A stretch of 64,000 bases of DNA from an uncultured Hyphomonadaceae bacterium (GTDB taxonomy: Bacteria; Pseudomonadota; Alphaproteobacteria; Caulobacterales; Maricaulaceae). Each line of letters begins with the position of its first letter. Positions within the stretch are counted from its first letter, which is position 1. The stretch lies in NCBI GenBank assembly GCA_913058335.1, contig CAJXPX010000004.1, positions 159,909 through 223,908 of the forward strand. Direction: 5' to 3'. Of the stretch, positions 59,598 to 64,000 are shown in pieces. The position numbers and the translations under genes were made by a program. The notes under the pieces were generated by a model. It saw nothing but the letters and a program-made list of their open reading frames with translations. It was not told the DNA's origin and ran no database searches.

Positions 59598-59611
59598 TGA
59601 TAATATTATCA
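59598..59611. promoter_or_regulatory. Perfect palindrome in the terC leader
   Basis: TGATAATATTATCA, a 14-base perfect inverted repeat, 27 bases upstream of the terC start. It resembles two TGATAAT half-sites joined without the single spacer of a Fur-type site. It is also the core of a possible RNA hairpin (flanking GCC and GGGC). Confidence 0.45.
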
Positions 59612-59638
59612 AGGGCGAAACCTTTATCGGAGGCCCAT

Positions 59639-60634
59639 TTGGCTGAATATCTAACCCTCGAAGCTTTATTTACGCTTTTTATGCTGATTTTGCTTCAAGC
59701 CGTGCTCGGCTTTGACAACCTGCTTTATATTGCTATCGAGAGTAACAAGGTCGGCGACCCGAAGGACGCTAAGAAAGTCCGAAAATGGGGGATTGGGATC
59801 GCCGTTGTATTCCGGATTATTCTTCTCTTTATAATTGTTGGTTTGTTCGGGGCCATGGCGGCGCCTCTCTTCTCAATTCCCTTTGCCGGAATTCTAGAGG
59901 GTGAGTTTACCTTGCAGAGCCTTGTTACGCTCGGGGGCGGGGGGTTCATTATATATACTGCGATAAAAGAGATACATCACCTCTTATCTGTCGACCATAT
60001 TGAACATTCCGAGGGCTCTGGAAAACGGTCAGTCGCAAAAGCGATTGCACTTATTGTTATAATGAACCTGGTTTTTTCTTTCGACTCAATTCTCTCTGCA
60101 ATGGCGATCGCAAGTATAGATGCGGCAAATATCGTCGATAGTGCAGGCGCTACACTCGGGGTTTTCCAGGGAAGTATCGTAGATTGTAAAGCGGCCCTCA
60201 TTGCTGACCCGATAGCCGGCGCGGTCGGCTGTGAGCCGACCAAGTCTTACCAAGTTCCGCTCATGGTGATCGCTATCGTATTATCAGGTCTTGCCATGAT
60301 CTTTATGGCGGACGCTGTCACGAATTTTCTTAAAAAGAATCGTATGTATGAAGTCCTCGGATTATTTATCCTGTTTTTGGTGGGCGTTCTATTGGTCACA
60401 GAAGGTGCTCATCTGGCCCATCTTGAAATATTTGGTTTTGCGATTGACGCGATGAGCAAGTCTAGCTTCTATTTGGTCGTTGGCGTATTGATTGTCACGG
60501 ACGTCCTCTCCAATGGATATCAAAAGCGGCTTTGGGCACAGAAAGAGGCCGAAATGCGCGGCCCTGATTCTGCCGCAGCCGGGTTGGCGGCGGTCGATGC
60601 CCATAAGGCAAAGAAGAAAAAGTCAGCTCAATAG
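59639..60634 (+). CDS. TerC family integral membrane protein
   Basis: A 331-residue membrane protein of the TerC/Alx family, linked to manganese export and to tellurite resistance. It has about eight helices. The conserved acidic residues lie in VLGFDNLLYIAIE (about residue 25) and in MNLVFSFDSILSAMAI (about residue 145). An extracytoplasmic loop holds two cysteines (IVDCKAALIADPIAGAVGCE), not standard for the family. The start is TTG, chosen because GGAGG lies 6 bases upstream and the frame begins with AEYLTLEALF. A palindrome precedes it. Confidence 0.9.
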   Translation: MAEYLTLEALFTLFMLILLQAVLGFDNLLYIAIESNKVGDPKDAKKVRKWGIGIAVVFRIILLFIIVGLFGAMAAPLFSIPFAGILEGEFTLQSLVTLGGGGFIIYTAIKEIHHLLSVDHIEHSEGSGKRSVAKAIALIVIMNLVFSFDSILSAMAIASIDAANIVDSAGATLGVFQGSIVDCKAALIADPIAGAVGCEPTKSYQVPLMVIAIVLSGLAMIFMADAVTNFLKKNRMYEVLGLFILFLVGVLLVTEGAHLAHLEIFGFAIDAMSKSSFYLVVGVLIVTDVLSNGYQKRLWAQKEAEMRGPDSAAAGLAAVDAHKAKKKKSAQ

Positions 60635-60706
60635 CGGGTGACGCTTGGTGGTGACGATCTCTCACTGTGAATCCCGTTATTGCCTGAAAAAACCGCATAT
60701 CTGCTG

Positions 60707-60735
60707 TTGACGGAACCCATCTCCCCTCGTATATG
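60707..60735 (+). promoter_or_regulatory. Promoter of the str operon
   Basis: TTGACG (60707-60712) and TATATG (60730-60735) separated by exactly 17 bases. Transcription would begin near 60742, giving a leader of about 180 bases ahead of rpsL. Confidence 0.62.
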
Positions 60736-60924
60736 GCGCCCCACGCTGATGAACATGCTGTCTGAGGGTCACCTTAGAAACCTTGTTTAAAGCAAAATTG
60801 GAATAACTTAGTCATCCCGGTTGCGGAGTTTTCGCGGCAAGGGTTGGTCTTTTGCAGACATCCGGCACTCAGGCATGGGGCTTGAATGCGGGGCTGTTTG
60901 CATTTTGTGCAGGAAATACGGCCC

Positions 60925-61296
60925 ATGCCAACAATTCAGCAGCTCATTCGCAAGCCGCGCAAAGACAAGCGTAAACGGAATAAGGTTCCGGCTCTTGAGG
61001 CGTGTCCTCAGAAGCGTGGCGTTTGTACACGTGTTTATACAACCACTCCAAAGAAGCCTAACTCAGCGCTTCGTAAAGTGGCTAAAGTGCGCCTAACGAA
61101 TGGATTTGAAGTTTTGTCTTATATCCCGGGTGAGGGACATAACCTGCAAGAGCATAGTGTTGTGCTTATCCGTGGCGGTCGTGTGAAAGACTTGCCGGGT
61201 GTGCGCTATCACGTCCTTCGCGGCGTTCTGGATACTCAGGGCGTTAAAGATCGTAAGCAACGTCGTTCGAAATACGGCGCGAAGCGTCCTAAGTAA
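60925..61296 (+). CDS. rpsL: 30S ribosomal protein S12
   Basis: A 123-residue decoding-centre ribosomal protein. The conserved [17 protein letters not shown] and [17 protein letters not shown] loops are intact; these are the classic streptomycin-resistance sites. The start [13 protein letters not shown] follows AGGAAATACGG. It is first in the str operon with rpsG, fusA and tuf. Confidence 0.98.
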   Translation: MPTIQQLIRKPRKDKRKRNKVPALEACPQKRGVCTRVYTTTPKKPNSALRKVAKVRLTNGFEVLSYIPGEGHNLQEHSVVLIRGGRVKDLPGVRYHVLRGVLDTQGVKDRKQRRSKYGAKRPK

Positions 61297-61307
61297 GGTA
61301 GTCAGTC

Positions 61308-61778
61308 ATGTCACGTCGTCACCGCGCAGAAAAACGGGTTATTCTTCCCGATGCAAAATTTAATGATTTGGTTCTCGCCAAGTTCATGAACGCCATCATG
61401 TTGGACGGAAAAAAGTCTACGGCTGAAAAAATCGTCTATGGCGCGATGGATATCGTCGAAGATAAGGCGAAAACAGAATCAATCCGCATCTTCCACGATG
61501 CTCTCGAAAACATTAAGCCGGCCGTAGAGGTTCGCTCCCGCCGCGTGGGGGGTGCGACTTATCAGGTACCTGTCGAAGTGCGTCCTGAACGCCGTCAGGC
61601 TTTGGCTATTCGTTGGTTGGTAAACGCCTCGCGTTCACGCAACGAAAATACAATGCGCGAGCGCCTTGCGGGTGAATTACTCGACGCGTCAAACAATCGT
61701 GGCACTGCCGTGAAGAAGCGTGAAGATACGCACCGCATGGCTGAAGCTAACCGCGCCTTCTCACATTACCGCTGGTAG
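61308..61778 (+). CDS. rpsG: 30S ribosomal protein S7
   Basis: A 156-residue primary 16S rRNA-binding protein that nucleates the 30S head. Typical segments include [22 protein letters not shown] and [10 protein letters not shown] at the end. It starts 11 bases after rpsL and belongs to the str operon. Confidence 0.98.
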   Translation: MSRRHRAEKRVILPDAKFNDLVLAKFMNAIMLDGKKSTAEKIVYGAMDIVEDKAKTESIRIFHDALENIKPAVEVRSRRVGGATYQVPVEVRPERRQALAIRWLVNASRSRNENTMRERLAGELLDASNNRGTAVKKREDTHRMAEANRAFSHYRW

Positions 61779-61802
61779 ACCGAAAGAGCTAAGAGACCAA
61801 TC

Positions 61803-63887
61803 ATGGCACGCGACTACGAACTTAAAGATTACCGTAACTTCGGCATCATGGCTCACATCGATGCGGGTAAAACAACCTGCACGGAGCGGATTCTGTATTA
61901 CACAGGTAAGAACCATAAAATTGCTGAGGTTCATGACGGCGCGGCCACTATGGATTGGATGGCGCAAGAGCAAGAGCGCGGAATTACGATTACATCCGCT
62001 GCGACGACTTGTTTCTGGGCTGGTAAGCGTTTGAATATTATTGACACGCCGGGTCACGTTGACTTCACAATTGAAGTTGAGCGGTCTTTGCGTGTTCTTG
62101 ACGGGGCTGTTGCGCTGCTTGACGCCAATGCCGGTGTTGAGCCGCAAACTGAAACAGTTTGGCGTCAGGCTGATAAATACAAAGTGCCTCGCATGATCTT
62201 CATCAATAAGATGGATAAGCTTGGTGCCGATTTTTACGCCTCTGTTCAGTCTGTAAAAGACCGTTTGGGCGGAAATGCGTTGGAAATGCAGCTTCCAATC
62301 GGATCTGAAGACAATTTTAAAGGCGTCGTCGATCTTGTTAAAAATGTCGCTTATATGTGGGAAAAAGAAGCTGATTTGGGCGCCACATACGATATCGTCG
62401 ATATTCCGGCTGATATGGTCGAAAAGGCGGCTGAATACCGTGAAAAACTCATCGAAGCCGTAGCTGATATGGATGATGAGGTCATGGAAGCTTATTTTGA
62501 AGGTACCATGCCGTCTGCCGAGACAATTCAAGGGCTCGTTCGTAAGGCAGCAATCGCCAACAAAGTTGTGCCGGTTTTCTGCGGAACAGCCTTTAAGAAT
62601 AAAGGCGTGCAGCCTCTTCTTGATGCGGTTGTGGCCTACCTGCCAAGCCCGCTGGATATTGCGGCTATTAAAGGCATTGATGTTAAGACGGGTGAAGAAA
62701 CAACTCGCCCGGCTTCTGATGATGAGCCGCTGTCAATGCTTGCTTTCAAAATCATGAATGACTCCTTCGTTGGGACTTTGACATTCTGTCGTCTTTATTC
62801 CGGCGTTCTCGAGGCGGGTTCGACAATTCTTAACTCAGTTAAGGAGAATAAAGAGCGTGTTGGCCGGATGATGATGATGCATTCTAACGACCGGGAAGAT
62901 ATTAAAGAAGCGTATGCCGGTGATATTATTGCTGTGGCCTCTTTGAAGCAGACAACAACAGGTGACACATTATGTGATCCGAAGCACCCTGTCATTCTTG
63001 AGCGTATGGAATTCCCTGATCCGGTTATCGAGATTGCGGTTGAGCCCAAGTCTAAAGCGGACCAAGAAAAATTGGGCGTTGGCTTGCAGCGTTTGGCAGC
63101 AGAAGATCCGTCTTTCCGCGTGACAACTGACATGGAGTCCGGCCAAACTATTATGGCGGGTATGGGCGAGCTTCACTTAGACATCCTTGTTGACCGTCTG
63201 AAGCGCGAATTTGGTGTGGAAGCGAATATTGGTCAGCCGCAAGTGGCTTACCGTGAATCACTCGGTGCGCCTGTTTCAATTGATTACACGCATAAAAAGC
63301 AATCAGGTGGGTCTGGTCAGTTTGGCCGCGTTAAAATCAATTTCACTCCGGGTGAGCCAGGTTCAGGTATTGAGTTCGAAAACTCAGTTGTGGGTGGTAA
63401 TGTACCGAAAGAATACATTCCGGGTGTTGAAAAAGGTATCCGCACAATGGCCGAAACGGGTCTCTTGGCTGGGTTCCCTTTCATCGACTTTAAAGCCGAG
63501 CTTTATGACGGCGCATACCATGATGTTGACTCCTCTGTTATGGCTTTTGAAATCGCAGCGCGCGCCGCTTTCCGCGAGATCAAGAGCGAAGGCAGTATCG
63601 ATCTTCTCGAGCCTATCATGAAGGTAGAGGTTGTGACGCCTGATGAGTATATGGGTGATGTAATCGGTGACTTAAACTCACGCCGCGGCATGATTGAGGG
63701 AACTGAGATGCGCGGAAACGCGAATGTCATCAACTCTATGGTGCCTTTGGCTAACATGTTTGGTTATGTGAATGATTTGCGTTCCAAAACGCAGGGCCGC
63801 GCGCAATTTACAATGACATTTGATCACTACGCTAAGACGCCTCAGGCAGTCGCGGATGAAGTGATTTCTAAGCAGGGCGGCAACTAA
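61803..63887 (+). CDS. fusA: Elongation factor G
   Basis: A five-domain GTPase of 694 residues that drives ribosomal translocation. The G motifs are [15 protein letters not shown] (P-loop), [15 protein letters not shown] (switch), DTPGHVDF and [10 protein letters not shown]. Domains II to V follow to the end GKGGN-like SKQGGN. It starts 24 bases after rpsG. One copy is visible, in the usual operon position, so it is probably the housekeeping EF-G. Confidence 0.98.
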   Translation: MARDYELKDYRNFGIMAHIDAGKTTCTERILYYTGKNHKIAEVHDGAATMDWMAQEQERGITITSAATTCFWAGKRLNIIDTPGHVDFTIEVERSLRVLDGAVALLDANAGVEPQTETVWRQADKYKVPRMIFINKMDKLGADFYASVQSVKDRLGGNALEMQLPIGSEDNFKGVVDLVKNVAYMWEKEADLGATYDIVDIPADMVEKAAEYREKLIEAVADMDDEVMEAYFEGTMPSAETIQGLVRKAAIANKVVPVFCGTAFKNKGVQPLLDAVVAYLPSPLDIAAIKGIDVKTGEETTRPASDDEPLSMLAFKIMNDSFVGTLTFCRLYSGVLEAGSTILNSVKENKERVGRMMMMHSNDREDIKEAYAGDIIAVASLKQTTTGDTLCDPKHPVILERMEFPDPVIEIAVEPKSKADQEKLGVGLQRLAAEDPSFRVTTDMESGQTIMAGMGELHLDILVDRLKREFGVEANIGQPQVAYRESLGAPVSIDYTHKKQSGGSGQFGRVKINFTPGEPGSGIEFENSVVGGNVPKEYIPGVEKGIRTMAETGLLAGFPFIDFKAELYDGAYHDVDSSVMAFEIAARAAFREIKSEGSIDLLEPIMKVEVVTPDEYMGDVIGDLNSRRGMIEGTEMRGNANVINSMVPLANMFGYVNDLRSKTQGRAQFTMTFDHYAKTPQAVADEVISKQGGN

Positions 63888-63945
63888 GCCGGTCTAAAAA
63901 TAAGTATAATGGTTTTGACCTCCTAAGAAGAGAACGGAGAAAAAA

Positions 63946-64000
63946 ATGGCAAAAGAGAAATTCGAGCGTAATAAGCCGCATGCCAATATTGGCACGATTG
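63946..64000 (+). CDS. tuf: Elongation factor Tu, N-terminal fragment
   Basis: The start of EF-Tu, the aminoacyl-tRNA delivery GTPase. Only 18 residues are in the window: MAKEKFERNKPHANIGTI, the standard opening before the G1 loop. CGGAGA lies 5 bases ahead of the ATG. It is the last gene of the str operon and runs off the end of the window. Confidence 0.96.
   Translation, partial: MAKEKFERNKPHANIGTI

Noticed and set aside
59581..59646. A 21-codon plus-strand frame (starting MNKKTPDN) overlapping the terC start
   Set aside because: No ribosome binding site and no homologue recognised; the palindrome at 59598 constrains the sequence, so it is not safe to call a leader peptide.
61761..62531. 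Antisense frame of 256 codons covering the end of rpsG and fusA
   Set aside because: Overlaps conserved, essential coding sequence on the opposite strand; no signal of its own.
1..64000. CRISPR array, tRNA, rRNA or insertion sequence
   Set aside because: None visible: no regularly spaced repeats, no tRNA-like cloverleaf recognised by eye, no transposase genes. A tRNA scan program could still find what I missed.

Overview
The window looks like a stretch of core chromosome from a marine-type alphaproteobacterium close to the Caulobacterales/Hyphomonadales (Maricaulales) group. The evidence is a chpT phosphotransferase gene (CckA-ChpT-CtrA phosphorelay), a class I lysyl-tRNA synthetase, a NodT-type RND efflux operon, LptC/LptA proteins of alphaproteobacterial type, two TonB-dependent receptors, and an rpsL-rpsG-fusA-tuf operon. 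Base composition is moderate, about half G+C by eye. I see no prophage, insertion sequence, CRISPR array, tRNA or rRNA. The genus placement is inference.

Layout. 1-1800 (minus): pheS and the start of pheT, with an AT-rich membrane-protein gene between them. 1919-5099 (minus): chpT, a CheA/Hpt-like protein, a single-domain CheY and a divergent CheR. 5211-8062: an AGCS sodium:amino-acid symporter and an aromatic/aspartate aminotransferase. 8146-11016 (minus): phoR-phoU-phoB without pst genes. 11278-17347 (plus): an outer-membrane factor, adaptor and RND pump operon, followed by an M13 metallopeptidase lipoprotein and mtnP. 20558-24067 (minus): an iron-uptake set (siderophore receptor, PepSY membrane protein, small membrane protein). 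24362-31491: envelope and metabolic genes (SH3 protein, 2-hydroxyacid dehydrogenase, periplasmic metallo-beta-lactamase-fold hydrolase, cysK-moeB, IscU-like scaffold, catalase).

31777-34438 (plus): rpsA, ihfB and mscL. 34537-38224 (minus): rnd, lptC (fused to an OstA domain), lptA, lptB and a receiver protein, i.e. lipopolysaccharide export. 38422-38977 (plus): three very small genes, a ribbon-helix-helix protein and two DUF4177 proteins. 38988-41755 (minus): a TPR-sulfotransferase and a GT4 glycosyltransferase that overlap. 41870-44281: a TonB receptor. 44721-46652: a short class I ribonucleotide reductase alpha chain behind tandem NrdR boxes. 46926-52708: an outer-membrane-like protein, alpha/beta hydrolase, lysK, two envelope hypotheticals and an S24-peptidase regulator. 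52920-57165: amt, DUF952, pyrD and a MATE exporter. 57217-58768: a winged-helix regulator and membrane protein divergent from a DUF2141 protein, with two matching palindromes between. 58850-59461: ydbL and ynbE. 59639-60634: terC. 60925-64000: the str operon, running off the end in tuf.

Most of the window is conventional core metabolism, translation and envelope biology. The points that deserve a second look are small genes and arrangements: the ribbon-helix-helix/DUF4177 mini-operon, the LptC-OstA fusion, the gene inserted between pheS and pheT, the regulator/membrane/DUF2141 locus with its paired operators, an apparent ACG start codon in the PepSY gene, and several genes that look leaderless. 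I did not find a clear new defence or mobile system.
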